DNA from: an uncultured Eubacteriales bacterium | Lineage (GTDB): Bacteria; Bacillota; Clostridia; Oscillospirales; Oscillospiraceae | DNA length: 64,000 nt | Direction of reading: 5' to 3' | Assembly: GCA_900319695.1 (NCBI GenBank) | Contig: ONPN01000001.1 | Coordinates: 62,001-126,000, forward strand | Part shown: positions 26,099 through 36,148 of the stretch, piece after piece | Layout of the letters: every line of letters starts with the position of its first letter | How positions within the stretch are numbered: position 1 is the stretch's first letter | Made by a program: the position numbers and the translations under genes | The notes under the pieces: generated by a model | What the model was told of the DNA's origin: nothing | The model's input: only the letters and a program-made list of their open reading frames with translations | Databases searched by the model: none

Positions 26099-27532
26099 AT
26101 GAAACATTCACTGAGAAAAAAGACCGTTATCCTGATCGTCACGATCGCCGTTGTGATCGGCCTTACCGGCATCCTCGTTTCCAGCCGCTTTATCGGCAGG
26201 CTCATCGACAGCAGCTATGAGGACAAGGCCCGCGACATCGCGCGCACGATGGCCGCCGTTATCGACACCGAGCGGGCCAAAACGCTGAACGACGCGGTGC
26301 AGGCCATCTATCGGGACACGGAGGAGGTCGTCTACAGCGACGACTGGGGCTCGCCGGAATTTGACGCCTACATCGCGCGCTACGCCGCGCTGGAGGAGAG
26401 CGAGGCCTTTCAGGGCCTTCTCGCCCAGCTTCGCAAAATCCAGGACGTCAACGACGTGGACTGCCTCTATCTCAGCTCTCTCGGCGGGGACTCCGCCTTC
26501 CTCTATCTGGTGGACGGGGCCTATGAGGACGCCTGCCCGCCGGGCTGCGCCGACCCCATCTACGAGGAAAACCGGGAGCTGCTGTATAATCCCGCCAGAG
26601 GCTATCCGCCTTACATCACCAATACCGAGCCCTACGGCTGGCTGGTCACGGCGGGCGCGCCCGTCTATGATGAGGACGGCGGCGTCATCTGCTACGCCAT
26701 GGTCGACATCTCCATGGACACCGTGAGGGGCGAGCAGGCGCGCTTTATCACCACGCTGGCCGCGGGTCTCGCGGGCCTGACGGTTTTGATCTGCCTCGTC
26801 GCGATCCTCATCGTCAACCGCGTCATCATCCGCCCCATCAACCGCCTCAGCAGCGCCGCGGAGCACTACGACGCGAGACTCGGCGACAGCAGCGAAATCG
26901 ACAATCTGACCATCAAAACCCATGACGAGATTCAGTCGCTCTACTCCTCCTTCAAGCAGATGACCCATGACATTGAGGGCTACATCGACAACCTCATGCG
27001 CACCTCGAACGAGCTGAGCCAGACCAGGATCAAGGCCAGCCAGATGGACGAGCTGGCGCACAGGGACGCCCTGACCGGCGTGGGCAGCAAGCTGGCCTAC
27101 AACCGGGAGGTGCAGGCGCTCACGGCGGAGATGGCCCGCGGCGACGCCCGCTTCGGCATCGTGATGATCGACCTGAACTGGCTCAAGAAGCTCAACGACA
27201 GCTACGGCCATGAGAAGGGCGACATCGCCATCCGGAAAATCTGCTCCATGATCTGCAGCGTGTTCGACAAAAACGCGGTCTACAGGCTCGGCGGGGACGA
27301 GTTCGCGGTGATCCTGCGCGGGGACGACTGCGCCGGGGTCGAGCACCTGGTCGCCGAGTTCAAGACCCTCGTGGACGCCTCCGAAAACTCCGGCGGCGAG
27401 CCCTGGGAGGCGGTCAGCGCCGCAATCGGCTACGCCCTCTACGACGGCGACGACACGGTCAACGACGTGTTCCGCCGCGCGGACTACAGCATGTACGAGT
27501 GCAAAAAGAGCATGAAGGCCGCCAGAGTATGA
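26099..27532 (+). CDS. Cache-like/HAMP diguanylate cyclase
   Basis: 477 residues from ATG 26099 (AAGAGGG upstream). Membrane helix about 10-30, an extracellular domain of about 190 residues, second helix (LAAGLAGLTVLICLVAILIV, about 220-240), HAMP linker (RPINRLSSAAEHYDARLGD), then GGDEF. The cyclase has HRDALTGVGSKLAYNRE, the metal aspartate in VMIDLNWLKKLNDSYGHEKGD and an intact GGDEF in RLGGDEFAVIL. The extracellular part resembles a Cache ligand-binding fold in size and placement; the ligand is unknown. Confidence 0.92.
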   Translation: MKHSLRKKTVILIVTIAVVIGLTGILVSSRFIGRLIDSSYEDKARDIARTMAAVIDTERAKTLNDAVQAIYRDTEEVVYSDDWGSPEFDAYIARYAALEESEAFQGLLAQLRKIQDVNDVDCLYLSSLGGDSAFLYLVDGAYEDACPPGCADPIYEENRELLYNPARGYPPYITNTEPYGWLVTAGAPVYDEDGGVICYAMVDISMDTVRGEQARFITTLAAGLAGLTVLICLVAILIVNRVIIRPINRLSSAAEHYDARLGDSSEIDNLTIKTHDEIQSLYSSFKQMTHDIEGYIDNLMRTSNELSQTRIKASQMDELAHRDALTGVGSKLAYNREVQALTAEMARGDARFGIVMIDLNWLKKLNDSYGHEKGDIAIRKICSMICSVFDKNAVYRLGGDEFAVILRGDDCAGVEHLVAEFKTLVDASENSGGEPWEAVSAAIGYALYDGDDTVNDVFRRADYSMYECKKSMKAARV

Positions 27533-27542
27533 GCAGGAAAGC

Positions 27543-28064
27543 TCAGGCCCTGCCGCCGAGCTTCGAGGTGATCAGCGCCCAGGCGCGCTCCGTCTTCTCG
27601 CAGTCCGGCAGGAGGAAGGCCCGCGTCGGGCTCACATACAGGTAGATGCAGCCCTTCCTGCGCCAGGCCCGGTAGATGTTTTCCCAGGAAAAGTCCGCCG
27701 TCTCCTTTCCCTTCTCGACGTGGATCTTCTCCGGGGAGAGCGTCACGCGGTACTGGGTTTTGTCCGCCGAAAGGCCCATGCGCTTTGCCTGACGGCTGAC
27801 GGACAGGGCATACATCCCGACCCAGACCAGCGGCAGCACGAGACCGACGCCGAGCAGCACGCCCCCGAGCAGCACCGCCTGCTCATGCGTCTTACGTCCC
27901 ATAAAGCAGACCGCCGCGAAGGCGGACAGGATGAGGGCGAACAGGGCCGGGCTTCTCCATCTCTTTTTCACAAAAAAGGTATCGAACATCGCAAAGCGCC
28001 GGAAGGTCTTCCGGTCGATCCTTCCCTCCATCGTCACAGCCGCGGCGCTTCTTTTCTCTGACAT
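27543..28064 (-). CDS. YcxB-like membrane protein
   Basis: 173 residues from ATG 28064, chosen for AAGGGGA eight bases upstream. Two membrane helices (about 40-57 and 66-90) and a soluble C-terminal domain with YRVTLSPEKIHVEKG...DFSWENIYRAWRRKGCIYLYVSPTRAFLLPD, the YcxB-like C-terminal pattern. It equals in length and layout the protein before valS, though sequence identity is low. Convergent with the GGDEF gene. Function unknown. Confidence 0.7.
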   Translation of the reverse strand: MSEKRSAAAVTMEGRIDRKTFRRFAMFDTFFVKKRWRSPALFALILSAFAAVCFMGRKTHEQAVLLGGVLLGVGLVLPLVWVGMYALSVSRQAKRMGLSADKTQYRVTLSPEKIHVEKGKETADFSWENIYRAWRRKGCIYLYVSPTRAFLLPDCEKTERAWALITSKLGGRA

Positions 28065-28151
28065 CTCACAGTCCCCTTTCGGCTCCCGGGCCCATCCGCC
28101 CGGGAGCTCCGTTTTCTCCATATTTTTTATTCAGATAGTCCATGTCCCTTG

Positions 28152-28180
28152 TGGACAATAGTTGAAGTTTCTGTTATAAT
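28152..28180 (+). promoter_or_regulatory. Probable promoter of the TRAP operon
   Basis: TGGACA at 28152-28157 and TATAAT at 28175-28180, 17-base spacer. It is about 108 bases before dctP, leaving a long leader. Confidence 0.6.
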
Positions 28181-28287
28181 AGCACACAAGGAAGCGTTTG
28201 TGTATACGAAAGAAGAGGGGCTTTTCTCTTTTTTGCGCGTGCACGGACGCAGGGTAAAAAACTATTTTGAAAACGGAGGAAAACAAC

Positions 28288-29286
28288 ATGAAAAAGATCC
28301 TGGCGCTCACCCTGGCACTGTGCATGGTCTTCGCGCTCTGCGCAGTCTCCGCGTCCGCGGACGAACCCATCACCCTGACCTACGCGGAAGTCAACCCCCT
28401 CGAGGGCACGATCGTCGGCGCGATGGCCAAGGCCTTCAAAGAGAAGGTTGAAGAGCTCTCCGGCGGCTCCGTCCTGATCGACATTCAGGCCAGCGGCGTG
28501 CTCGGCTCCGAAGATCAGGTTCTCGACAATCTGCTCGGCGGCGGCAACATCACCGACATCAGCCGCATCTCCGCCTTCGCCCTGACCCAGTACGGCTGCG
28601 ACAAGGCCAGCCTCCTCTCCATCCCCTACACCTTCGTCAATGAGGATCACTTCTGGGCCTTCGCCGACAGCGATCTGGCTCAGGACTTCCTGAACGAGCC
28701 CCAGGAGATCGGCCTGCCCCTGCGCGGCATCTGCTACGGCGAAGAGGGCTTCCGTCACTTCTTCTTCAAGAATGAGGTCAAGGGTCTCGACGATCTGAAG
28801 GGTCTCAAGATCCGCGTCTCCTCCGACCCCGTTATGACCGGCATGGTCTCCAACCTCGGCGCTTCCGCCACCAGCGTCCCCTTCACCGAGCTCTACAGCG
28901 CGCTGAACACCGGTGTTGTCGACGGCGCTGAGCAGCCCACCGCCAACTACTTCTCCAACGCCTTCCAGGAAGTCGCCCCCTACCTCCTCCTCGACGGCCA
29001 CACCCTCGGCGCTCTGCAGATCATCATCACCGACACCGGCTGGAACAAGCTCAATGAGGAGCAGCAGGGCTGGATCATGGAGGCCGCCAAGTACGCCTCC
29101 GACGTCTGCCGTGAGAAGGTAGCCGAGATCGAGGGCGAGACCTTCGATAAGCTCGCCGAAGCCGGCGCCACCGTCATCCCCGTTGAGGACAAGGGTCCCT
29201 GGGTTGAGGCCTGCCAGCCCACCATCAAGGCCAACACTGAGAAGCTCGCTGACGTGTACCAGCAGATCCTCGACATGGCCAAGTAA
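28288..29286 (+). CDS. dctP: TRAP transporter substrate-binding protein (DctP type)
   Basis: 332 residues from ATG 28288 (ACGGAGG upstream). Signal peptide MKKILALTLALCMVFALCAVSASADE, then the DctP fold: ITLTYAEVNPLEGT, ELSGGSVLIDIQASGVLGSEDQVL, the ligand-carboxylate arginine in KGLKIRVSSDPVMT and the GVVDGAEQPTANY block. It captures an organic acid outside the cell for DctQM. In a Gram-positive it would need a tether; no lipobox is seen, although a Cys lies in the signal peptide. Confidence 0.93.
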   Translation: MKKILALTLALCMVFALCAVSASADEPITLTYAEVNPLEGTIVGAMAKAFKEKVEELSGGSVLIDIQASGVLGSEDQVLDNLLGGGNITDISRISAFALTQYGCDKASLLSIPYTFVNEDHFWAFADSDLAQDFLNEPQEIGLPLRGICYGEEGFRHFFFKNEVKGLDDLKGLKIRVSSDPVMTGMVSNLGASATSVPFTELYSALNTGVVDGAEQPTANYFSNAFQEVAPYLLLDGHTLGALQIIITDTGWNKLNEEQQGWIMEAAKYASDVCREKVAEIEGETFDKLAEAGATVIPVEDKGPWVEACQPTIKANTEKLADVYQQILDMAK

Positions 29287-29367
29287 TTTCGTCCGATAAC
29301 AGCTTATGGGGCGCAGGGGTTGTCCCCTGCGCCTCTCCCTATACTCGATACGGAAAGGAGCTTTTGT

Positions 29368-29889
29368 ATGCCTGCTTTTTTCCGGGCCATTGAAAAAATC
29401 AAGCCCGTTTATGACTGGACGTACAAAATACTGATGTTTATCTGTAAGCTGCTGCTCATCGGCGATATTCTGATCACCGCCTGGGCAGTGGCCGGACGCT
29501 ATATCCCCTTCATCACAGACCCCCACTGGAGCGAGGAGATCGTGCTGACGCTGATGGTGTACATGGCCGTTCTCTCCGCCACGCTCGCCATCCGGCGCGG
29601 CGCGCATATCCGCATGACCGCCTTTGACACCTACCTGCCGAAAAAGGTTCTGATCGTGTCCGACATCCTGGCCGATATTGCGGTGCTGGTGCTCGGCGTG
29701 CTGCTCGTCTACTACGGCGTCAAGTTCTGCAACTCCCCGCTGAGTCTGCGCGGCAAATACGCCTCTCTCCCCCTGAGCAAGTTCTGGCAGTACCTGCCCA
29801 TCCCCGTCGCGGGCGCGGGCATGATCATCTTTGAGCTGGAGCAGATTTTCCAGCATGTCGAAGCGCTCTTTGTAAAGGAGGAAAAGTGA
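29368..29889 (+). CDS. dctQ: TRAP transporter small permease (DctQ type)
   Basis: 173 residues with four membrane helices. The family signature WSEEIVLTLMVYMAVLSATLAIRRGAHIRM (about 53-82) is intact. It forms a complex with DctM and uses the sodium gradient. AAAGGAG precedes the ATG. It ends three bases before dctM. Confidence 0.93.
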   Translation: MPAFFRAIEKIKPVYDWTYKILMFICKLLLIGDILITAWAVAGRYIPFITDPHWSEEIVLTLMVYMAVLSATLAIRRGAHIRMTAFDTYLPKKVLIVSDILADIAVLVLGVLLVYYGVKFCNSPLSLRGKYASLPLSKFWQYLPIPVAGAGMIIFELEQIFQHVEALFVKEEK

Positions 29890-29892
29890 GTT

Positions 29893-31197
29893 ATGACGCC
29901 TGAAACCATATCCACCATCGTCCTTCTGGGGAGCTTCTTTGTGATGATCTTCCTCCGCTTCCCCATCGCCTATTCCGTCGGTATCTCCACCATCCTCTGC
30001 ATGGCCTCCATGGGCCAGAATCTCGTCACCCTGCCGCAGCAGATGGTCAAGGGCGTGTGGTCCTTCTCCCTGATGGCGGTGCCCTTCTTCATCACGATGG
30101 GCGTTCTGATGGGCACGGGCGGCATCTCCGACAAGCTGATCGCGCTGGCAAACTCGCTGGTCGGCTGGATGCGCGGCGGCCTTGCGATGGTGAACATCGT
30201 CGCCTCCTACTTCTTCGGCGGCATCTCCGGCTCCGCCTCGGCGGACACCGCCTCTCTCGGCTCCATCCTCATCCCCATGATGGTGGACGAGGGCTATGAC
30301 GCCGACTTCTCCACCGCCGTCACCATCACCTCCTCCTGCGAGGGTCTGCTCGTTCCGCCGAGCCACAACATGGTCATCTACGCCACCACAGCGGGCGGCG
30401 TGTCCGTGGGCGCGCTGTTCATGGCGGGCTACCTGCCCGGCGCGCTGCTCGCCATCGCGCTGATGGTCGGCTCCTACATCCTCTCCGTCAAGCACAACTA
30501 CCCCAAGGGCAATCCCTTCTCGCTTGTCAACTTCATCAAGCAGATCGGCAAGTCCATCTGGGCCCTGCTGGCGGTATTGATCGTGGTCGTGGGCGTCGTC
30601 GGCGGCGTCTTCACCGCGACCGAGTCCGCCGCCATCGCGGTCATCTACTCCCTGCTTGTGTCCGTGTTCGTGTACAAGGGCCTGGACTGGAAGGGCGTCT
30701 GGAAGAGCCTGGAGCAGTGCATCGACACCCTCGCCATCGTGCTGATCCTCATCGCGATGAGCGCGGCCTTCGGCAACTGCCTGACCCTGCTGCACGTCCC
30801 CGCGAAGGCCGCCACCTTCATCACCAGCATCTCCAGCAGCCCCGTGGTCATCATCATCCTGCTCAACGTCATCCTGCTTCTGCTGGGCATGATTATGGAC
30901 ATGGCCCCCATCATTCTGATCGCGACGCCGATCCTGCTGCCCGTTGCCCAGAGCGTCGGCCTGCACCCGGTGCAGTTCGGCATTATGATGGTGCTCAACT
31001 GCGGCATCGGCCTGCTGACCCCGCCTGTCGGCGCGGTGCTGTTCATCGGCTCGGCCGTGGCGAAGCGCCCGATGGAGAAGGTCGTCAAGGCGACGCTCCC
31101 CTTCTATCTTTGCATGATCGTGGCCCTGCTGCTGATCTCCTTCGTCCCGTCCATCAGCCTGTGGCTGCCGAAGCTGACCGGCGCGCTGGCCGCGTAA
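29893..31197 (+). CDS. dctM: TRAP transporter large permease (DctM type)
   Basis: 434 residues and about twelve membrane helices. Landmarks of the family are GISGSASADTASLGSILIPMM (about 112-132), LLVPPSHNMVIYA and the mirrored second half with CGIGLLTPPVGAVLFIGSAV. It carries the substrate and sodium across the membrane. It sits between dctQ and the cupin gene in one operon. Confidence 0.95.
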   Translation: MTPETISTIVLLGSFFVMIFLRFPIAYSVGISTILCMASMGQNLVTLPQQMVKGVWSFSLMAVPFFITMGVLMGTGGISDKLIALANSLVGWMRGGLAMVNIVASYFFGGISGSASADTASLGSILIPMMVDEGYDADFSTAVTITSSCEGLLVPPSHNMVIYATTAGGVSVGALFMAGYLPGALLAIALMVGSYILSVKHNYPKGNPFSLVNFIKQIGKSIWALLAVLIVVVGVVGGVFTATESAAIAVIYSLLVSVFVYKGLDWKGVWKSLEQCIDTLAIVLILIAMSAAFGNCLTLLHVPAKAATFITSISSSPVVIIILLNVILLLLGMIMDMAPIILIATPILLPVAQSVGLHPVQFGIMMVLNCGIGLLTPPVGAVLFIGSAVAKRPMEKVVKATLPFYLCMIVALLLISFVPSISLWLPKLTGALAA

Positions 31198-31207
31198 GGA
31201 GGAACCC

Positions 31208-31534
31208 ATGGTTACAGAGAACAAGAACATCCCCTCCACCGATCTCGGCGGGGGCGTGACGCGCAAGGTCCTGTCCTACAGTAAAAACCTCATGAGCGTG
31301 GAGCTCTATTTCAAAAAGGGCGCGATCGGCGCCAAGCACTCCCACCCCCACGAGCAGATCGGCTATGTGATCTCCGGAAAGCTCGTGTATCAGGAGGAGG
31401 GCTGCGAGGACAAGGTGCTCGTCACCGGCGACAGCTACTATGTGCCGCCGAACGCGGTGCACGGCATCGAAGTTCTGGAGGACACGAAGCTGCTGGACAT
31501 CTTCACCCCCATGCGCGAGGACTTTGTGAAATAA
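31208..31534 (+). CDS. Single-domain cupin (KdgF-like)
   Basis: 108 residues forming one cupin barrel. The metal ligands are in AKHSHPHEQIGYVISG (HxHxxEQ) and the later histidine in PPNAVHGIEV. Similar small cupins linearise unsaturated uronates in pectin and alginate use (KdgF), which would fit a TRAP transporter for uronate-like acids, but this is inference. It follows dctM by ten bases and closes the operon before a terminator. Confidence 0.85.
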   Translation: MVTENKNIPSTDLGGGVTRKVLSYSKNLMSVELYFKKGAIGAKHSHPHEQIGYVISGKLVYQEEGCEDKVLVTGDSYYVPPNAVHGIEVLEDTKLLDIFTPMREDFVK

Positions 31535-31548
31535 CGAAACACAACGAA

Positions 31549-31590
31549 AAACAGACTGCGAAGACGATTTGCTTCGCAGTCTGTTTTTGT
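31549..31590. terminator. Terminator after the TRAP operon
   Basis: AAACAGACTGCGAAG / CTTCGCAGTCTGTTT stem with loop ACGATTTG; T-rich on plus and A-rich on the left, so it may also serve the convergent small gene. Confidence 0.85.
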
Positions 31591-31601
31591 CCCCTGTTCT
31601 T

Positions 31602-31835
31602 TTACCAGATCAGGTCCCGGCCGAACTTGGCCTTGTACTCCTCTTTGTTGAGCACGGTGGTGCTGAGCCCGTAGGCCTTCGCAAACTCCTGCGCCTTCTC
31701 CCTGCCGGGGGCCGGGGAGATCACGCTGCCGTCCTGACGGACGATCCAGTACTTCTGCCCGTCGTCCACGACGTAGCCGCCGGCCACGTCCTCAAGCGCG
31801 CTGTCGTCAAGGTTCAGAATGTTCTCGTCTTTCAT
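31602..31835 (-). CDS. Small double-glycine leader protein
   Basis: 77 residues from ATG 31835 (AGGAAAGGAAG upstream). Residues 1-21 (MKDENILNLDDSALEDVAGG) form a leader of the type seen at 3214, ending in GG. The core region YVVDDGQKYWIVRQDG...PGREKAQEFAKAYGLSTTVLNKEEY is acidic and basic mixed with no cysteines, so it does not look lantibiotic-like. No exporter or modification enzyme is adjacent. Its neighbour upstream on the same strand is the permease-kinase fusion. Confidence 0.65.
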   Translation of the reverse strand: MKDENILNLDDSALEDVAGGYVVDDGQKYWIVRQDGSVISPAPGREKAQEFAKAYGLSTTVLNKEEYKAKFGRDLIW

Positions 31836-31924
31836 GTCATGTCTTCCTTTCCTGATATATATAAATTTTGTTTCTGTCCTTTGCTTTGCAGCCACAGTAT
31901 ACATCCTTGTCTGTCACACAACTG

Positions 31925-34900
31925 TCACAGCTCGGAGCCGTCCCGGTGTTCGGCCTGATAGATCAGCTCGCCCAGGGCGCGGTAGAGGTTATCGGGCTCG
32001 ATGGGCTTGGTGAGGTGGGCGTTCATGCCCGCCTGGAGGGAGCGCTGCACATCCTCGTCAAAGGCGTTGGCGGTCAGGGCGATGATCGGGACGGTCTTCG
32101 CGTCGGGCCTGTCAAGGGCGCGGATGGCGGCGGCCGCCTCGAGTCCGTCCATCTCCGGCATGCGCACGTCCATGAGGACGGCGTCATAGGCGCCGGGCGC
32201 GCTGTTTCGGAACATCTCGACCGCCTCCCTGCCGTTTTCGGCGTGGTCGGCCCGTATGCTCTCCAGCCCGAGTATGTCCATCAGAATCTCGGCGTTGATC
32301 TCCATATCCTCCGCCAGAAGGATGCGGCGGCCTGAGAGCTCGACCCGGTTTTCCTTCGCGCGGGCCAGCCTCTGTCTGCGGGCGATGCGCTCAAACTCCT
32401 CAATGACGTTCGCGGCGAAGAGGGGCTTGGCCAGGAAGCTGTCCACCCCGACGCGCTCGGCCTCCTGCTGGATGTCGTCCCGGTTATAGGCCGTGAGGAT
32501 GACGACGGTGGACTCGTTCTCGTAGCGCCTGCGGATCTCGGCGGAGGTCTCCAGCCCGTTCATGCCGGGCATGTTCCAGTCCATGAGCACGAGGTTGTAG
32601 GGCCTGTGCTTGGAGTGCTGCACCTCCATCATGCGCAGGGCCTCCTCCCCGCTGTTGCAGACGTCGGCGCGTATGCCGAGCTCGTCCAGCACGGAGCCGG
32701 CGTGGTCGGCGGCGATCTTGTCGTCGTCCACCACGAGGACGTAGAGCTCCTGCGCGCCGGCAGAGCCGTCCGGGCCCTCGCCCCTCTGCTCGCAGGTTTT
32801 GAGGGTGACGGTCACGGCAAACTCGGTGCCGACGCCCTTTTCGGACTCCACGCTGATGGAGCCGTTCATCATCTCCACGATGCGCTTGGTGATGGCCATG
32901 CCGAGGCCGGTGCTGCCGTACTTGCTCTTGCGGCTGTTGTCCGCCTGGGAGAAGACGTCGAAGATTCTGGGGAGAAACTCCTCATCCATGCCGATGCCGG
33001 TGTCGCGGACGCGGAAGCAGAGCGTGGCGTGATCCTCAAAGCGGGCCGTCTCCTCGACCGTCAGGGTCACGCTGCCGGGGGCCTCGGTGAATTTGACGGC
33101 GTTGGAGAGGATGTTGATCAGGACCTCCTTGAGCTTCATATCGTCGCCGATATAGGACTCGGAGACCTGGCCGAGGACGCGGCAGTCATAGCTGAGCCCC
33201 TTGTCGGCGCACTGGGACATGACCATGGTGTTGATCTGCTCAAGCATGTCCTTGAAGGGAAAGACCACCCGGCGCAGGACCAGATGCCCGGACTCGATAC
33301 GGCTCATGTCCAGGATGTCGTTGATGAGGTTGAGCAGGTGCCTTGCGCTGCTGCCGATCTTCTGCAGGTAATCCCGGGTCTGCGCGCTCAGCTCCCTGTC
33401 CCGGAGGGCGAGCTTGTCCAGGCCGATGATCGCGTTCATGGGGGTGCGGATCTCATGGCTCATGCTGGACAGGAAGGAGGTCTTGGCCTTGTTGGCCTCC
33501 TCCGCCGCGCTCAGGGCGGCGGCGAGGGCCTCGCTCTTGGCCATGGCCTCGCGCATCTCGGCGTCGACGTTGGTGATGCCGAGGATGATGAAGTGCTTGT
33601 CGTCCTCCATCAGCGAGACCTTCATGCTGACGTACACCGGGCCGTTGTCCCCGATCTGGCGGCAGGTCATGAGGAAGGTGTCCTTGCGCTCCAGGGCCGA
33701 GACCAGGGTGCGGCGATCCATGGCCTTGAGAAAACTCTCCCGGTCGTCGGGCCAGACGCGCTCGCTGAGCTCCTTCTTGCAGTCGGAGAAGAAGTGCCAG
33801 CCGCGCCGCATTTCGGAGAGCTGACTGCTCACGTCGCCGCGGCGGTACTCGATAAACTCCTCGGTATCGAGGTTTACATAAAACATGTCCGTATAGTCGC
33901 GGACAAGGGTGCGGGCGATGTGGGTGTACATGACGCCGGAGCTGACGGCGTTTTCGTAGGCCTCGCGGGTCATGGCGTTTTCGTGCTGGATACGCACCAT
34001 CTCGGTGTCGTCCCGGCAGATGCCCAGCAGGCAGACGCGGCCGGTGGAGTCGATGAACTTGAGCTTCGTCGTCTGAAGGCGCATCTGGTTGCCGGCGGCG
34101 TCGGGCACGTCCTCATAGAAGATGTAGGGCCTGTCCATCGAGAGGGCGAGTTTGTCGTCGGCCACAAAGTGGGCCGCGGTCTCGGCGTCGAAGATCTCCT
34201 CGTCCGTCAGGCCCGCCACGCCGTCCGGGCTGCCCTTGTGGGCGTAGTCGGCGAAGGCCTGGTTGCAGGCGATATAGACCCCGGTCCCGGCGTCCTTGGT
34301 GAAGGTCATGCCGGGGATGTTGTCGAGCAGGGAGCTGATGGACTCCTTGAGCTCCGCGATTTTGCGGGCCGAGATCGCCTCCTGCTCGGCCTCGGCCAGC
34401 TTCTCGCCGAGGGCCTGCGTCTCCTTGTAGTTGTTCAGGAGCATGGTGGTGATGACGAGGAAGATGCCAAGCGTCACCGTGGTGTAGAGGGTGTTGGTGC
34501 TGCTGATGGCCTTTGCCTGGCTGTGCAGGAAGTCGGCCCTGTCCTCCATGCTCTTCTCGGTGTCGTGCTCCGGGTGGGTCTGGTGGTATTCATAAATGCG
34601 GTCCACCGCGTTGTTGGCGGCGATCTCCGTCTCTCGGGAGACCCACATCATCGCCGCGAAGAGCACCAGCACCAGCAGGAAGGCCCAGACGACGATGCGC
34701 TGCTCATGCTCGTGGTGCTTGTCGCGCCGGAGGATGGCGCGGAAGTAGATCAGGCCCAGCACCGACCACACGACGAACAGGACATAGGACTCCGTCGCCA
34801 CCGCGTGGAAGGGCAGCAGACTCGGCACCAGCAGCAGAAGGCCGAAGACCAGCATCAGCACGATACCCGCCGCCCCGCTGATCATCTCCGGCACGCGGCG

Positions 34901-36148
34901 GCTGCGCTGCGCGTCGCGGAAGACCGCGTGGGAGATGAGGCCGTAGATCAGCGTCGCGCCCAGGGTGGTGACGTCCACGATCCAGCCGATGGCCGTCCTG
35001 CCGAGGAAGGGGACGAAGAACGAGACCGCCACCACGGCGGCGATCGCCCGGTACGGGACGCCGCGGGCGTTGAGCCTGGCAAGCGACCCGGGGGCCTCCC
35101 CTTCCCGGCCAGCGGCGAAGAGCAGGCGGCTCAGGGCCAGGAGGTTTCCGATGAGGCTGGTGAGGATGACGCCGAAGAGGGACAGCATCAGCACCGTGAC
35201 GCCGGCCCTGCCCATGTAGCGCTCGGCGGCGTAGAAGGCGGGGACGGCCTTGAGCCCCTCGAGATTGTCCATGTCGCAGATGTAGGCAAGCCAGCTTTCA
35301 TACTCCGGCGGGTAGGCGGACACGGACAGCAGCGACACGAAGAGGTAGAGCAGGGTCGTGACGATGACCGAGGCGATCAGAATGCCGCGCACCCTTTTGA
35401 CCGGGAAGCGGTACTCCTCGGAAAAATGCGAGATGTTCTCGTAGCCGATGAAGGCCCAGGGCGAGATCGCCGCGATGTGGACGATCTGGGCAAAGGCGCC
35501 TGCCCCCTCGGCGTACATGGGCTCATAGCTGTAGGCCGCGCCGTCGTGCCGCAGCAGGGCGACCACGGCGCAGACCGTAAAGCCCAGGGCGAAGGTCAGG
35601 GCCGCGGCGACCATGACGTGGTTGACAAGCCGCGTGCTCCTCACGCACAGCAGGCCGATCAGCACCACGGCGGCCATGGACAGAAGCGCCTCGCCCAGCC
35701 AGACCTGATAGCCGAAGATCGTATAGGAAAAGCCGAAGCGGAAGGCGCCGCCGAGGAAGAAGCGGGCGAACAGCGGCAGCGAGGTCATGTTGGCCCAGAG
35801 GATGGCGAGATAGGTCAGCAGTACGAACCAGAAGGCGAGAAAGCCCAGGTCCTTGCCGCCGACCTTCTTTTCAAAGCTGTAGATGCCGCCCGCGCCGGGG
35901 GCGCGGCGTATCATATACTGCAGGTTCCAGGTGACGACGAGGATGACCGCCGTGCCGAGCAGCAGGCCGACGACCGTGCCGAGCACGCCGGATTTTTGCA
36001 GATAGGTGTTGCAGGTGACGATGAAGGAGCCCCAGCCTATGCTGGTGCCGATGGAGAAAGCCCACATGCCGAGCGGCGTATAGCCCGGGCGCAGTCCGGC
36101 CGGGGGACTGTCGCCCTGTACGGCGGGTTTTCTGTCTTCCATGCTCAT
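31925..36148 (-). CDS. APC-family permease fused to a hybrid histidine kinase with two receiver domains
   Basis: 1407 residues. Residues about 20-475 are an amino-acid/polyamine-type transporter with the helix-1 motif [11 protein letters not shown] and about twelve helices; another pair lies at about 485-570. Then a PAS domain (about 600-720), a PAS-like sensor module (about 740-865), HisKA with H898 in [13 protein letters not shown], HATPase with N1012/N1016 and [15 protein letters not shown], and two receivers with D1190 ([10 protein letters not shown]1241) and D1327 ([10 protein letters not shown]1381). All catalytic residues are present. No output regulator or HPt is adjacent. The stop/start overlaps the GGDEF gene. 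Confidence 0.9.
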   Translation of the reverse strand: MSMEDRKPAVQGDSPPAGLRPGYTPLGMWAFSIGTSIGWGSFIVTCNTYLQKSGVLGTVVGLLLGTAVILVVTWNLQYMIRRAPGAGGIYSFEKKVGGKDLGFLAFWFVLLTYLAILWANMTSLPLFARFFLGGAFRFGFSYTIFGYQVWLGEALLSMAAVVLIGLLCVRSTRLVNHVMVAAALTFALGFTVCAVVALLRHDGAAYSYEPMYAEGAGAFAQIVHIAAISPWAFIGYENISHFSEEYRFPVKRVRGILIASVIVTTLLYLFVSLLSVSAYPPEYESWLAYICDMDNLEGLKAVPAFYAAERYMGRAGVTVLMLSLFGVILTSLIGNLLALSRLLFAAGREGEAPGSLARLNARGVPYRAIAAVVAVSFFVPFLGRTAIGWIVDVTTLGATLIYGLISHAVFRDAQRSRRVPEMISGAAGIVLMLVFGLLLLVPSLLPFHAVATESYVLFVVWSVLGLIYFRAILRRDKHHEHEQRIVVWAFLLVLVLFAAMMWVSRETEIAANNAVDRIYEYHQTHPEHDTEKSMEDRADFLHSQAKAISSTNTLYTTVTLGIFLVITTMLLNNYKETQALGEKLAEAEQEAISARKIAELKESISSLLDNIPGMTFTKDAGTGVYIACNQAFADYAHKGSPDGVAGLTDEEIFDAETAAHFVADDKLALSMDRPYIFYEDVPDAAGNQMRLQTTKLKFIDSTGRVCLLGICRDDTEMVRIQHENAMTREAYENAVSSGVMYTHIARTLVRDYTDMFYVNLDTEEFIEYRRGDVSSQLSEMRRGWHFFSDCKKELSERVWPDDRESFLKAMDRRTLVSALERKDTFLMTCRQIGDNGPVYVSMKVSLMEDDKHFIILGITNVDAEMREAMAKSEALAAALSAAEEANKAKTSFLSSMSHEIRTPMNAIIGLDKLALRDRELSAQTRDYLQKIGSSARHLLNLINDILDMSRIESGHLVLRRVVFPFKDMLEQINTMVMSQCADKGLSYDCRVLGQVSESYIGDDMKLKEVLINILSNAVKFTEAPGSVTLTVEETARFEDHATLCFRVRDTGIGMDEEFLPRIFDVFSQADNSRKSKYGSTGLGMAITKRIVEMMNGSISVESEKGVGTEFAVTVTLKTCEQRGEGPDGSAGAQELYVLVVDDDKIAADHAGSVLDELGIRADVCNSGEEALRMMEVQHSKHRPYNLVLMDWNMPGMNGLETSAEIRRRYENESTVVILTAYNRDDIQQEAERVGVDSFLAKPLFAANVIEEFERIARRQRLARAKENRVELSGRRILLAEDMEINAEILMDILGLESIRADHAENGREAVEMFRNSAPGAYDAVLMDVRMPEMDGLEAAAAIRALDRPDAKTVPIIALTANAFDEDVQRSLQAGMNAHLTKPIEPDNLYRALGELIYQAEHRDGSEL

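Noticed and set aside
28174..31266. A 1030-codon minus-strand frame opposite the TRAP operon
   Set aside because: Covers three well-supported genes on the plus strand; composition is His/Asp/Gln-rich and unlike a real protein.
31602..31835. Lantibiotic or other modified bacteriocin precursor
   Set aside because: The core has no cysteine and no modification enzyme, protease or immunity gene is adjacent; only the double-glycine leader is supported.
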